Origin: Streptomyces poonensis | GTDB lineage: Bacteria; Actinomycetota; Actinomycetes; Streptomycetales; Streptomycetaceae | Assembly: GCF_014650915.1 (NCBI RefSeq) | Contig: NZ_BMVW01000013.1 | Span: 81,928 to 145,927, forward strand | Direction: 5' to 3' | DNA length: 64,000 bases | Shown here: one piece after another, positions 7,566 through 15,500 of the stretch | Layout of the letters: each line of letters begins with the position of its first letter | Numbering within the stretch: position 1 is the stretch's first letter | Notes under the pieces: model-generated | Database searches by the model: none | Seen by the model: the letters and a program-made list of their open reading frames with translations, nothing else | Told to the model about the DNA's origin: nothing | Position numbers and translations under genes: made by a program

Positions 7566-9161
7566 TTGAGAGGCATGCGACCGACAAGGCGGGCCACGGC
7601 GCTCGGTTCCGCCGGAGCGTTCGTCACGGCGACCCTGATAGCCGGCGTCGTGACCGCGCCACCGGCCGGCGCGGACGCGCGCACCGGTAAGGACGCGGAG
7701 GCCCGCGGGGTCGCCGTCGCGGCCGCCCGGGCCGCCGAGAAGGGCATCGACTGGCGGGACTGCCCCGAGGACTGGGGCCTGGAGAAGCCGATCCAGTGCG
7801 GCTGGGTGACCGTGCCGCTCGACTACGCCAAGCCGAACGGCAAGCAGATCAGGATCGCCGTCGACCGGATCGGCAACACCGGGACGAAGGCGGAGCGCCA
7901 GGGCGCGCTCATCTACAACCCGGGCGGCCCCGGCGGTTCCGGCCTGCGCTTCCCGCGCCGGGTCACCACCCAGGCCCCCCTCTGGGCCGACACCGCCAAG
8001 GCGTACGACTTCGTGGGCTTCGACCCGCGCGGCGTCGGCCACTCGACGCCCATCTCCTGTGTCGACCCGCAGGAGTTCGTGGCGGCGCCCAAGATGGACC
8101 CGGTCCCGGACTCCGAGGCCGACAAGCGCGCCCAGCGCAAGCTCGCCGCCGAGTACGCGGACGGCTGCAAGGAGCGCAGCGGCTGGATGCTGCCGCACAT
8201 GACGACCCCGAACACCGCCCGCGACCTCGACGTCGTCCGCGCCGCGCTCGGTGAGAAGAAGCTCAACTACCTCGGTGTCTCCTACGGTACGTACCTCGGC
8301 GCCGTGTACGGCACGCTCTTCCCGGGCCATGTGCGCCGCATGGTCCTCGACAGCGTCGTCAACCCGTCGCGCGAGAAGATCTGGTACCAGGCCAACCTCG
8401 ACCAGGACGTCGCCTTCGAGAGCCGCTGGAAGGACTGGACGTCCTGGGTCGCGGAGAACGACGCCGCCTTCCACCTCGGCGACACGCAGGCGAAGGTCCA
8501 GGCCGAGTGGGAGGAGCTGCGCGCCACCGCCAAGAAGGCCCCGCTCGGCGGGGTGGTCGGCCCGGCCGAGCTGATCTCCTTCTTCCAGGGCGCCCCGTAC
8601 TACGACTCCTCCTGGGTGCCCACCGCCACCGTGTGGAGCCAGTACGCCGCCGGTGACACCCAGGCCCTCGTCGACGCCGCCGCCCCCGACCTCACCGACA
8701 CCGCGGGCAACGCCGCGTCGGAGAACGGCAACGCCGTCTACACCGCCGTCGAGTGCGCCGACGCCAAGTGGCCGACCAGCTGGAAGACCTGGGACCGTGA
8801 CAACACCCGGCTGCACAAGGACCACCCGTTCATGACCTGGGCCAACGCCTGGATGAACCTGCCGTGCGCCACCTGGAAGTCCAAGCAGCACACGCCGGTG
8901 GAGGTGACGACCAAGAAGGGTCTGCCGCCCGTCCTGATCGTCCAGGCCGAGCGCGACGCGGCCACCCCCTACGAGGGCGCCGTCGAACTGCACAAGCGGT
9001 TCAAGGGCTCCCGCCTCATCACCGAGAAGGGCGCGGGCTCGCACGGCGTCACCGGACTGACCAACCCGTGCGTCAACGAGCGGGTGGACACCTACCTGCT
9101 CACCGGGAAGACGGACCGGTCCGACGTGACCTGCGCGCCGCACGCGGTGCCGAAGCCGTAG
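7566..9161 (+). CDS. tap: Secreted tripeptidyl aminopeptidase
   Basis: A 531-residue alpha/beta-hydrolase closely resembling the known Streptomyces Tap, which removes tripeptides from N-termini of secreted proteins and degrades peptides outside the cell. The N-terminus has a twin-Arg-like basic stretch, a hydrophobic core and an Ala-rich cleavage region. The nucleophile Ser is in GVSYGTY, the acid in QAERDAATPYEG and the His in GAGSHGVTG; the NPGGPGGSG oxyanion loop is intact. TTG 7566 is preferred because GGGGAG lies seven bases before it; ATG 7575 is the alternative. A perfect hairpin terminator follows. Confidence 0.95.
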   Translation: MRGMRPTRRATALGSAGAFVTATLIAGVVTAPPAGADARTGKDAEARGVAVAAARAAEKGIDWRDCPEDWGLEKPIQCGWVTVPLDYAKPNGKQIRIAVDRIGNTGTKAERQGALIYNPGGPGGSGLRFPRRVTTQAPLWADTAKAYDFVGFDPRGVGHSTPISCVDPQEFVAAPKMDPVPDSEADKRAQRKLAAEYADGCKERSGWMLPHMTTPNTARDLDVVRAALGEKKLNYLGVSYGTYLGAVYGTLFPGHVRRMVLDSVVNPSREKIWYQANLDQDVAFESRWKDWTSWVAENDAAFHLGDTQAKVQAEWEELRATAKKAPLGGVVGPAELISFFQGAPYYDSSWVPTATVWSQYAAGDTQALVDAAAPDLTDTAGNAASENGNAVYTAVECADAKWPTSWKTWDRDNTRLHKDHPFMTWANAWMNLPCATWKSKQHTPVEVTTKKGLPPVLIVQAERDAATPYEGAVELHKRFKGSRLITEKGAGSHGVTGLTNPCVNERVDTYLLTGKTDRSDVTCAPHAVPKP

Positions 9162-9173
9162 TCGTAGTCGTAC

Positions 9174-9213
9174 GACGAAAGGGGGGCCGACGGGCGTCGG
9201 CCCCCCTTTCGTC
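9174..9213. terminator. Bidirectional intrinsic terminator
   Basis: A perfect 18-bp inverted repeat (arms 9174-9191 and 9196-9213) with a GGGC loop. Arms begin GACGAAAGG, giving A/T-rich outer ends that serve both directions. It lies between convergent tap and the SDR gene, whose stop codon lies on the hairpin's right arm. Confidence 0.93.
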
Positions 9214-10240
9214 ACTTCGTGCCGAGCCAGGCGTCCTCCGCCGCGTAGTCGAAGAGGTCGCCGTACGCCCCGAACATCTCCGGGTACGCCTCCCGCCAGT
9301 CCCGGCCGGCCAGCCGGCGCTCGATCCACTCGACCGTCTCCGGCAGTGTCTCGGCGTACCGGGCCACCGGGCGGTCGCCGAGCTCGCGCCGCGCCGCCGA
9401 CATGTCGCACACCACGGGCGCCGCGACGGACCACGGGGTGTCGCCCACCGACGGGGCCGGCGGCGGGCCGTCGGCCAGGACGGTCTCCGTCTCCACCCCC
9501 ATCACCGCGTCGATCGCGGCGGCGATCTCGGCGACCGTCGGCGCCTCGTCGTCGCAGGCGTTGAGGACCCGCGATCCCGGGCGGGCCGCGGCCAGGCGGA
9601 TCAGCTCGGCGAGCGTGTGCACGCTCACCGGGTGGAAGCGGCTCCCGCCGCCGTACGCGAGGACCCGTCGCCCGCGGCCGTCCAGGTTCCGCTTCACGAA
9701 GTACAGCTCGCGGGGCATACGGCAGTGCGGCCCGTACACCGCCCCCGCGCGCAGCACCGTGGTGGGCAACCGGTCGCCGGCGGCGAGGAGTTCCTGTTCC
9801 AGGGCCACCTTTTTCGTGCTGTACGTCGACTCGCCGGGCGCCACCGTGCGCTGCGTCTCCGGGATCGGCACCGGGTACTCGGGGAAGCCGCCCGGCTCGG
9901 CCTGCGTGTCGAAGCCGCGGCCCTTGTCGTCCTCGTACACCGAGACGCTGGAGATCACCACCGCCGAGCCGACGCGTCCGGCGAGGGAGGTCAGCTGCCG
10001 GGCGTGCCGGGCCCCGTGGGCGACGATGTCGACCACCAGGTCGCAGCCGTCGCCGGCCACCGCGGCCAGCGCCGTGTCGTCCTCGCGGTCCAGCCGCACC
10101 GCCCGCACCTCGTCGGGCCAGGCCCCGTCCCGACCGCCGCCGCGGGACGCGGCCGTCACCTCCCAGCCGTCCCGGACGAGGGCACCCACCACCGGGCGCC
10201 CGATCTGGCCTGTCGCTCCGATCACCACAGCACGCTTCAT
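9212..10240 (-). CDS. NAD-dependent epimerase/dehydratase (extended SDR)
   Basis: A 342-residue Rossmann-fold protein of the extended short-chain dehydrogenase family. The nucleotide motif is GATGQIGRPV at residues 8-17. SSVSVYEDD lies at strand 5, and the Tyr-X3-Lys-like pair is in STYSTKKVALEQ. The family acts on sugar nucleotides or similar substrates; the substrate is unknown here. It stands alone, convergent to tap and followed by the acyltransferase on the same strand upstream. Confidence 0.85.
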   Translation of the reverse strand: MKRAVVIGATGQIGRPVVGALVRDGWEVTAASRGGGRDGAWPDEVRAVRLDREDDTALAAVAGDGCDLVVDIVAHGARHARQLTSLAGRVGSAVVISSVSVYEDDKGRGFDTQAEPGGFPEYPVPIPETQRTVAPGESTYSTKKVALEQELLAAGDRLPTTVLRAGAVYGPHCRMPRELYFVKRNLDGRGRRVLAYGGGSRFHPVSVHTLAELIRLAAARPGSRVLNACDDEAPTVAEIAAAIDAVMGVETETVLADGPPPAPSVGDTPWSVAAPVVCDMSAARRELGDRPVARYAETLPETVEWIERRLAGRDWREAYPEMFGAYGDLFDYAAEDAWLGTK

Positions 10241-10313
10241 GAGGTGACCGTAGGGGGCCGGACGTCCCGGCCCCCAGGTCTTTCTGCTCGCAGCAGAGCG
10301 GCCGGCCGGTCCG

Positions 10314-11027
10314 TCAGCTCAGCGGCATCCGCGGGAACCTGCGGGCCCTGTCCTCGGTCTCCGCCTTGGCGACGGCCGCGTACGTGTCGACGTACTCCTG
10401 CTCCGACAGCATCAGGATGGCGTACATGATCTCGTCGGTGACGGCCCGCAGGACCGCCTTCTCGCTCTCCAGGCCGGCGTAGCGGGAGAAGTCCAGGGGC
10501 TTGCCGAAGCGGATGACCACCGGGTGGATGTGCGGGATCTTCCGGCCGGGCGGCTGCGCCTCGAAGGTGCCGATCATCGCGCAGGGGATCACGGGCACCC
10601 GCGCCTTCAGGGCCATCACCGCCACGCCGACCTTGCCCTTGTACAGGCGGCCGTCGTGCGAACGGGTGCCCTCCGGATAGATGCCGAGCAGCTCGTTCCT
10701 CCGCAGCACGCCGAGGCCCTCGCGGATCGCGGCCCGGCCCGCCTCCTTTCCGGACCGGTCGACCGGAATCTGCCCGGCGCTGCGGAAGAACGCGGCCGTC
10801 AAGCGGCCCTTGACGCCGGGACCCGTGAAGTATTCGGCCTTCGCCAGGAACGTGATGCGCCGCTTCAGTACCGCGGGCATCAGGAAGTGGTCCGAGAACG
10901 ACAGATGGTTGCCGGCGATGATGGCCGGGCCCGACGCCGGCACATGGTCGAGTCCCTCGATGCGGGGACGGAAGACCAGTCTCAGCAGTGGCCCGAGGAT
11001 CACGTATTTGAGCAGGTAGTAGAACAA
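10314..11027 (-). CDS. 1-acyl-glycerol-3-phosphate acyltransferase family protein
   Basis: A 237-residue PlsC-type acyltransferase. The catalytic H-X4-D is in NHLSFSDHF, followed by the substrate-binding YPEGTRSHDG block. The N-terminal FYYLLKYVILGPLLRLVF stretch is a membrane-associating helix. The family transfers acyl groups to lysophosphatidate in phospholipid synthesis. No lipid genes adjoin it, so acceptor specificity is open. The next 385 bases upstream are non-coding. Confidence 0.9.
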   Translation of the reverse strand: MFYYLLKYVILGPLLRLVFRPRIEGLDHVPASGPAIIAGNHLSFSDHFLMPAVLKRRITFLAKAEYFTGPGVKGRLTAAFFRSAGQIPVDRSGKEAGRAAIREGLGVLRRNELLGIYPEGTRSHDGRLYKGKVGVAVMALKARVPVIPCAMIGTFEAQPPGRKIPHIHPVVIRFGKPLDFSRYAGLESEKAVLRAVTDEIMYAILMLSEQEYVDTYAAVAKAETEDRARRFPRMPLS

Positions 11028-11360
11028 GGGGGTCGCTCCTCACTCTGGCGGATCGGCTCAACCGCCGCGTTCTAGCAGGTCAGCGGGTGTGTGATGAGGT
11101 GTCAGTGTAGGTGCGCGCGCGGTCGGCCGGAACCGTTCCGGAACCGGGGCCGCGGCGCCGCTCCGGCATCGGCCCCGACAAGAGGCATTCACCCATTCTG
11201 GTCACTGCCGTTCCGTGATGGGCATCAGCTGGCTGAAGTTGCCAGAAAAAGGCGACCACTCGATGCGCGGAATAGCGCCGGAAACGGATGGCGTCGACGT
11301 GTGTTCCTGAGTCTTTTCGTTTGGCTCGGTGCGGACTTCGGCGAGCCGACACGATGTCTA
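11028..11360. other. Intergenic region between acyltransferase and small toxin-like gene
   Basis: About 330 bases separate two divergent genes. I see no convincing small gene. Base composition drops below the window average toward 11190-11380, which suits a double promoter region. A candidate promoter for the right-hand gene is listed separately. Confidence 0.5.
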
Positions 11361-11388
11361 TTAACCGCGGAGATCCAGGCTCTACACT
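11361..11388 (+). promoter_or_regulatory. Candidate promoter of the small toxin-like gene
   Basis: TTAACC (11361-11366) and TACACT (11383-11388) are spaced by 16 bases and lie about 23 bases ahead of the ATG at 11412, in the most AT-rich part of the intergenic region. Confidence 0.45.
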
Positions 11389-12440
11389 ATGGGTCGCTCG
11401 TAGGGGGATGTATGGAGCAACAGATACGGCTGGCCGGTTCGGCCAAACAGTTCTTGCGCGAGATGGGGAGAGCCGAGCGTCAGGAATTGGCCGATGCGCT
11501 CAGAATTGCCTTCGGTGGGGACCATCACTTCCCGGTCGCGAGGGTGCGCATGACGCCCGACGGATTCCGCGCCATGCTGCTGTCCATCGGTTACCTCGTC
11601 GTCTTCCGGCAGATGGACGAATACGAGGTCAAGCAGTACGACACCGAACGCGGCGTCATGATCATGGACGTGCTGACCGCGAGTGAGGCCCAGCCCTTCT
11701 GAGCCGCACCGCGCCGGTGGCGGGGGGCAGCGCCCGGCGGGGGCCGCCAGATGGATCCGCACGTCGACGGGGTCCTGCGGCTTCGGTGGGCTGGATGCGT
11801 AGGCGAACACGCCGATGGCGACGGCCGCGACGAGTGCCGCCCAGGTCAGCCGGGTCTTCATCCGCCGGTACAGGTCCAGTGTCGCGTAGTAGTTGGCGCA
11901 CTGGACCACCTCGCGTGCCGCGGAGCGCAGTTCCGCCGCCCGTCGCACGGCCGCTTCGCGGGACGCGGGGTCGGCGGCGGTATGGATCTTTTCGTCGGCC
12001 TCGCGGAGCCGGCGGTGCAGGCCGGGCAGATCCGGGGCCGCGTGACCGTACAGCTCGTGCCGGTTGTCCTCGATCCGCTCGGCCACGCGGTCGAAGCGTC
12101 GGCGCCGTTCATGGCCGGGTACGTCCGTGAGCTGTGACTCGATGTCCCGGTCCGTGAAGGTGTTGAGGGTGACCCAGTCCTGGGTGAGGACGGCGGAGGC
12201 GCTGCTCGCCATGTACCCCAGGGTGGCCAGCGCGGTGCCGAGGCCGGCGAGCGCCGCCCACAGCCGCCACGAGGTCGGTGGCAGCGCTCCGATGCCGGTG
12301 AGCTGCAGGCCCGCCGTCAGCGCCGCGGCGATCCCGGCGAAGGCCGTGAGCAGCCACTTGGCGGTCGAGCGCAGTGATTCCAGGGCGGCGGCGTACCCCG
12401 ACCCCAGTCCAGGGCCCTCGGGAACGGAGCTGTCGGCCAT
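11382..12440 (-). CDS. Hypothetical membrane protein with antisense-overlapping 3' end
   Basis: The well-supported part is residues 1 to about 235. Two membrane helices lie near residues 27-50 and 57-83, then a long charged helical region (DRDIESQLTDVPGHERRRRF to about 200), and a third membrane helix (TWAALVAAVAIGVFAYA) followed by a Pro-rich tail. I do not know the family; the arrangement recalls SLATT-type proteins. No stop codon appears until 11382, so the reading frame runs through the whole opposite-strand small gene. The last ~115 residues look like a shadow of that gene. Either the overlap is real or a frameshift or lost stop lies near 11705. The start at ATG 12440 is divergent from the Phd-ROK gene. 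Confidence 0.6.
   Translation of the reverse strand: MADSSVPEGPGLGSGYAAALESLRSTAKWLLTAFAGIAAALTAGLQLTGIGALPPTSWRLWAALAGLGTALATLGYMASSASAVLTQDWVTLNTFTDRDIESQLTDVPGHERRRRFDRVAERIEDNRHELYGHAAPDLPGLHRRLREADEKIHTAADPASREAAVRRAAELRSAAREVVQCANYYATLDLYRRMKTRLTWAALVAAVAIGVFAYASSPPKPQDPVDVRIHLAAPAGRCPPPPARCGSEGLGLTRGQHVHDHDAAFGVVLLDLVFVHLPEDDEVTDGQQHGAESVGRHAHPRDREVMVPTEGNSERIGQFLTLGSPHLAQELFGRTGQPYLLLHTSPYERPIV
11412..11702 (+). CDS. Small protein, possibly RelE/ParE-like
   Basis: A 96-residue soluble protein with helical N-terminal half (AKQFLREMGRAERQELADALRIAF) and strands in the second half (RVRMTPDGFRAMLLSIGYLVVFR, then a charged YEVKQYDTERGVMIMDVL ending). The helix-then-beta-sheet layout and size recall RelE/ParE toxins, but I cannot identify catalytic residues. 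ATG 11412 follows AGGGGG at only four bases. Codon use at the start is richer in A/T third positions than its neighbours. No antitoxin gene is adjacent on the same strand. It is entirely covered, antisense, by the 3' part of the membrane-protein frame. Confidence 0.6.
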   Translation: MEQQIRLAGSAKQFLREMGRAERQELADALRIAFGGDHHFPVARVRMTPDGFRAMLLSIGYLVVFRQMDEYEVKQYDTERGVMIMDVLTASEAQPF

Positions 12441-12473
12441 CGTGATCCCCGTTCGACGACAAGCCGGGAATGT

Positions 12474-12512
12474 GTCGTCAACGGTTGACGACGCTCTCTC
12501 GGAGCGTACAAT
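12474..12512 (+). promoter_or_regulatory. Strong promoter overlapped by a perfect 19-nt palindrome
   Basis: The palindrome at 12474-12492 has nine-base arms around a single central G. Its right arm contains TTGACG (12485-12490), spaced 16 bases from TACAAT (12507-12512): a near-consensus sigma-70-type promoter for the Phd-ROK gene starting at 12589. A palindrome lying over the -35 box is a typical repressor operator, and autoregulation by the Phd-like domains is a natural guess. Confidence 0.75.
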
Positions 12513-12588
12513 CTGGAGTGCATCGCGAACAACAGCCGCTCTCGGGCACATTGCACGCGGGGCGTTGCCGGCCCGGGGGGAGTCACCC

Positions 12589-14463
12589 ATGCAGACCATC
12601 GGCATCCGGGAGGTGTCCGGCGATCTCATCAAGGCCGCCGCCAGGCGCGGTGAGGTACTGGGGATCACCAACGGACGCGTCCTCGCCGGGGTTCTCATGC
12701 CTCTGCAGCGGACGACGGTGGAGCGTCTGGTCGACCAGAACCTCACCCGCATCCTGCAGAACACCAGGGAAGGGCAGCAGGACGCGGCGGCGGGCGGTTC
12801 CGTCGAACTGGGGGAGCTGACCGCAGAGCCTCCCCGTCCCGCGGCCCGCCGGGCCCCGGCGAGGGTGACGATCCGGCAGCTGTCCGGAGCGCGCATCGAG
12901 GAGGCCGCCGCGGCGCACGAGGCGCTGGTCGTCACCCATGGCGGCGACGCCGTCGCGCTTCTCGTCCCCGTCACCCTGCAGTGGGTGGAACAGCTCGTCG
13001 AGCGCAACCTCTCACGCATCCGCCACAGCATCGAGCGCGGGGAGCGGGAGATCGCGACGGGCGGGCAGGTGCCCACCCTCGACGAGCTGCTCGAGGAGGG
13101 CGACACCAGGGAACGGCCGTCGGCGCGGGGACACGCGGACGCGGAGGCGCCGCCGGAGGAGATGTCGCCCGAACGCCCCGCCCCGCCCGGTGCCGCCCGG
13201 GGCGGACTGCTGCACCAGCGCGCCATCGGCATCAACATCGTCTCCGACGACGTGGACAGCCGTGACCGGCTGATCGGTGTGGTCACCGACATGCTCGGCC
13301 GCGTCGTCCACGGGCCGGTCGTGTCACCACTGCCCGACCTGGACCAGGCGCAGGTGCTGGCGAGCATCCTCGACCTCATCGACGAACTGCACGCGACCCT
13401 GCGTCCCGAGCGGGAGCACCTGATCGGGGTGGGCATGGGCATCGGCGGGCATGTGCACCGCGGCACGGTCGTGAACTCGCCGAACGCCAGCTGGCGCCGG
13501 TTCCCGCTGGCCTCCCTGGTGCAGCAGCGCCTCGACGTCCCCGTCGTCCTGGACAACGACGCGAACTCCCTCGCCGTCCGCGAGCGGCTCCTCGGGGGGA
13601 CCGACGACGAGAGCATGGCCGTCGTCCTGATCACCGACAGGGGCGTCGGCTCGTCCCTCATCCTCAACGGGCGGGTGTTCCGCGGTGCCCACGGGATGGC
13701 CGGGGAGCTGGGCCACATCCCCGTCGAGGTCGGCCACCACAGCGACAAGGTCAAGTGCCGCTGCCAGAGCCACGGTTGCCTGGAAGGCGCGACAGCCCCG
13801 TACGCCATCGCCAGGACCCTCGCGGAGGAAGGGTTCCACGGAGACTTCGAAGCCGCCGTCGAGGACGGCGACGCGACCACCCCGGGCGGTGTCATCCACA
13901 CGGTCTTCGACCGCGCCGGAGAGGCACTGGGCCGGGCGATCGCCACGCTCGTCAACCTGTTCAACCCGTCCACCGTCGTGCTCGTCGGCCCGCGGCCCCT
14001 GGTCGGTGCCCCCCGCTCGTTCCGCAACGGGGCGGACGCGCCGCAGCGCGGCGCCGCCGGCCTGTACATGCGTGCCGTGGAGCGGGCCGTCAACGACCAC
14101 GCGTTCTCCACCGGCGCCGACGACTGCCAGTTCGTCGTCCGGCAGGTGAACGACGCGGAGGGCGCCGCCGCAGCGGCGGCCTGCATCATCGAGCAGTTCG
14201 CACCCCTGGGCGGCACCTACGCGCTGAGCCGGCACGGTGCCGGCCCGGCCTGTCAGGCCTGCTCCGCCAGCACCTTTCCCAACGCCCCCAGCGCGTCCCG
14301 CAGTTCCTCGCCCGTGACGGTGAGCGGCGGGGCCAGCCGGATGGTGGAGCCATGGGTGTCCTTGGCCAGGACGCCCTCGGCCAGGAGCCGTTCGCCGATC
14401 TCGCGGCCCGACCCGATGACGGGATCCACGTCGACGCCCGCCCACAGCCCGCGCGCCCGGTAG
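12589..14463 (+). CDS. ROK-family protein with two N-terminal Phd-like repeats
   Basis: Up to 624 residues. Residues 1-65 and about 86-150 are two copies of one module (TIGIREVSGDLI..GVLMPL and VTIRQLSGARIE..ALLVPV, each followed by an ERLVDQNLTRIL-like helix), resembling Phd/YefM antitoxin DNA-binding folds. Residues about 210-545 are a ROK domain with DNDANS, GELGHIPV and the zinc motif CRCQSHGCLEG. The usual DxGGT phosphate loop is replaced by INIVSDDVDS, so kinase activity is doubtful and a regulator is more likely. ATG 12589 has GGGGAG seven bases upstream. The frame has no stop until 14463, overlapping convergent rocD by 211 bases; the last ~70 residues are probably non-native. Confidence 0.75.
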   Translation: MQTIGIREVSGDLIKAAARRGEVLGITNGRVLAGVLMPLQRTTVERLVDQNLTRILQNTREGQQDAAAGGSVELGELTAEPPRPAARRAPARVTIRQLSGARIEEAAAAHEALVVTHGGDAVALLVPVTLQWVEQLVERNLSRIRHSIERGEREIATGGQVPTLDELLEEGDTRERPSARGHADAEAPPEEMSPERPAPPGAARGGLLHQRAIGINIVSDDVDSRDRLIGVVTDMLGRVVHGPVVSPLPDLDQAQVLASILDLIDELHATLRPEREHLIGVGMGIGGHVHRGTVVNSPNASWRRFPLASLVQQRLDVPVVLDNDANSLAVRERLLGGTDDESMAVVLITDRGVGSSLILNGRVFRGAHGMAGELGHIPVEVGHHSDKVKCRCQSHGCLEGATAPYAIARTLAEEGFHGDFEAAVEDGDATTPGGVIHTVFDRAGEALGRAIATLVNLFNPSTVVLVGPRPLVGAPRSFRNGADAPQRGAAGLYMRAVERAVNDHAFSTGADDCQFVVRQVNDAEGAAAAAACIIEQFAPLGGTYALSRHGAGPACQACSASTFPNAPSASRSSSPVTVSGGASRMVEPWVSLARTPSARSRSPISRPDPMTGSTSTPAHSPRAR

Positions 14464-15500
14464 CCCACGACCCCCTTGCCGACCAGGGCCGCGAGGCCCT
14501 CGCGCAGCACGACGCCCAGCTCGGCCGCCCGCCGCTGGAACTCGCCCGTCGCCAGCAGCTCCACGACCGCCGACCCCACCGCCGCGGCCAGCGGATTGCC
14601 GCCGAACGTCGACCCGTGCTCGCCCGGCCGCAGCACCTCCAGCACGTCCCGGCGCCCGACCACCGCCGACACCGGCACGATGCCGCCGCCCAGCGCCTTG
14701 CCCAGCAGCACCAGATCGGGCACGACGCCCTCGTGCTCCACGGCGAGGGTGTGACCGGTGCGGCCCAGGCCCGACTGGATCTCGTCCGCGACGAACAGGC
14801 AGCCGGCCCGGCGGGTCAGCTCGCGCACGCCCCGCAGATAGCCGTCGTCGGGCACGAGCACGCCCGCCTCGCCCTGGATGGGCTCGATCAGCACGGCCGC
14901 CGTCGTCTCGTCCACGGCCGCCTCCAGGGCGGCCAGGTCGTTGTACGGGACGATGCGGAAGCCCGGAGTGAACGGGCCGAAACCGTCCCGGGCGAGCGGG
15001 TCCGTGGAGAAGCCGACGATCGTCGTCGTACGGCCGTGGAAGTTGTTCTCCGCCACCACGATCGTCGCCCGGTCCGCCGGGACGCCCTTCACCTCGTACG
15101 CCCACTTGCGGGCCACCTTCACCGCGCTCTCCACGGCCTCGGCACCCGTGTTCATCGGCAGCACCATGTCCAGGCCCGTCAGCGCGGCCAGGCCCTCCGC
15201 GAAGCCGGCGAGACGGTCGTTGTGGAACGCGCGCGACGTGAGCGTCAGCCGGTCCAGCTGGCGGTGCGCCGCCTCGACCAGCGCCGGGTGACGGTGGCCG
15301 AAGTTGAGGGCCGAGTAGCCCGCCAGCATGTCCAGATAGCGGCGCCCCTCGACGTCCTCCACCCACGCGCCCTCGGCGCGGGCGATCACCACGGGCAGCG
15401 GATGGTAGGTGTGCGCGAGCACCGGCTCCTCGGCGCGGATCAGCTCGGCGGACGAACGCGCAGGGGCGTCGGCGGACGGCGCGGGAACGACAGAGGTCAT
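14253..15500 (-). CDS. rocD: Ornithine aminotransferase
   Basis: A 415-residue class III PLP-dependent aminotransferase that converts ornithine and 2-oxoglutarate to glutamate semialdehyde and glutamate. It carries the MNTGAEAVESAVK phosphate-binding block, DEIQSGLGRTG with the PLP-binding Asp, and the Schiff-base Lys in LLGKALGGG. EHGSTFGGNPLA matches ornithine aminotransferases. ATG 15500 follows AGGAGA and sits inside the stop of the upstream hydrolase gene (ATGA). The pair suggests an arginine/methylarginine to glutamate route under the nearby Lrp regulator. Confidence 0.93.
   Translation of the reverse strand: MTSVVPAPSADAPARSSAELIRAEEPVLAHTYHPLPVVIARAEGAWVEDVEGRRYLDMLAGYSALNFGHRHPALVEAAHRQLDRLTLTSRAFHNDRLAGFAEGLAALTGLDMVLPMNTGAEAVESAVKVARKWAYEVKGVPADRATIVVAENNFHGRTTTIVGFSTDPLARDGFGPFTPGFRIVPYNDLAALEAAVDETTAAVLIEPIQGEAGVLVPDDGYLRGVRELTRRAGCLFVADEIQSGLGRTGHTLAVEHEGVVPDLVLLGKALGGGIVPVSAVVGRRDVLEVLRPGEHGSTFGGNPLAAAVGSAVVELLATGEFQRRAAELGVVLREGLAALVGKGVVGYRARGLWAGVDVDPVIGSGREIGERLLAEGVLAKDTHGSTIRLAPPLTVTGEELRDALGALGKVLAEQA

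Noticed and set aside
7539..9434. Long minus-strand frame opposite tap
   Set aside because: Shadow of tap, low-complexity Gly/Arg/Val composition.
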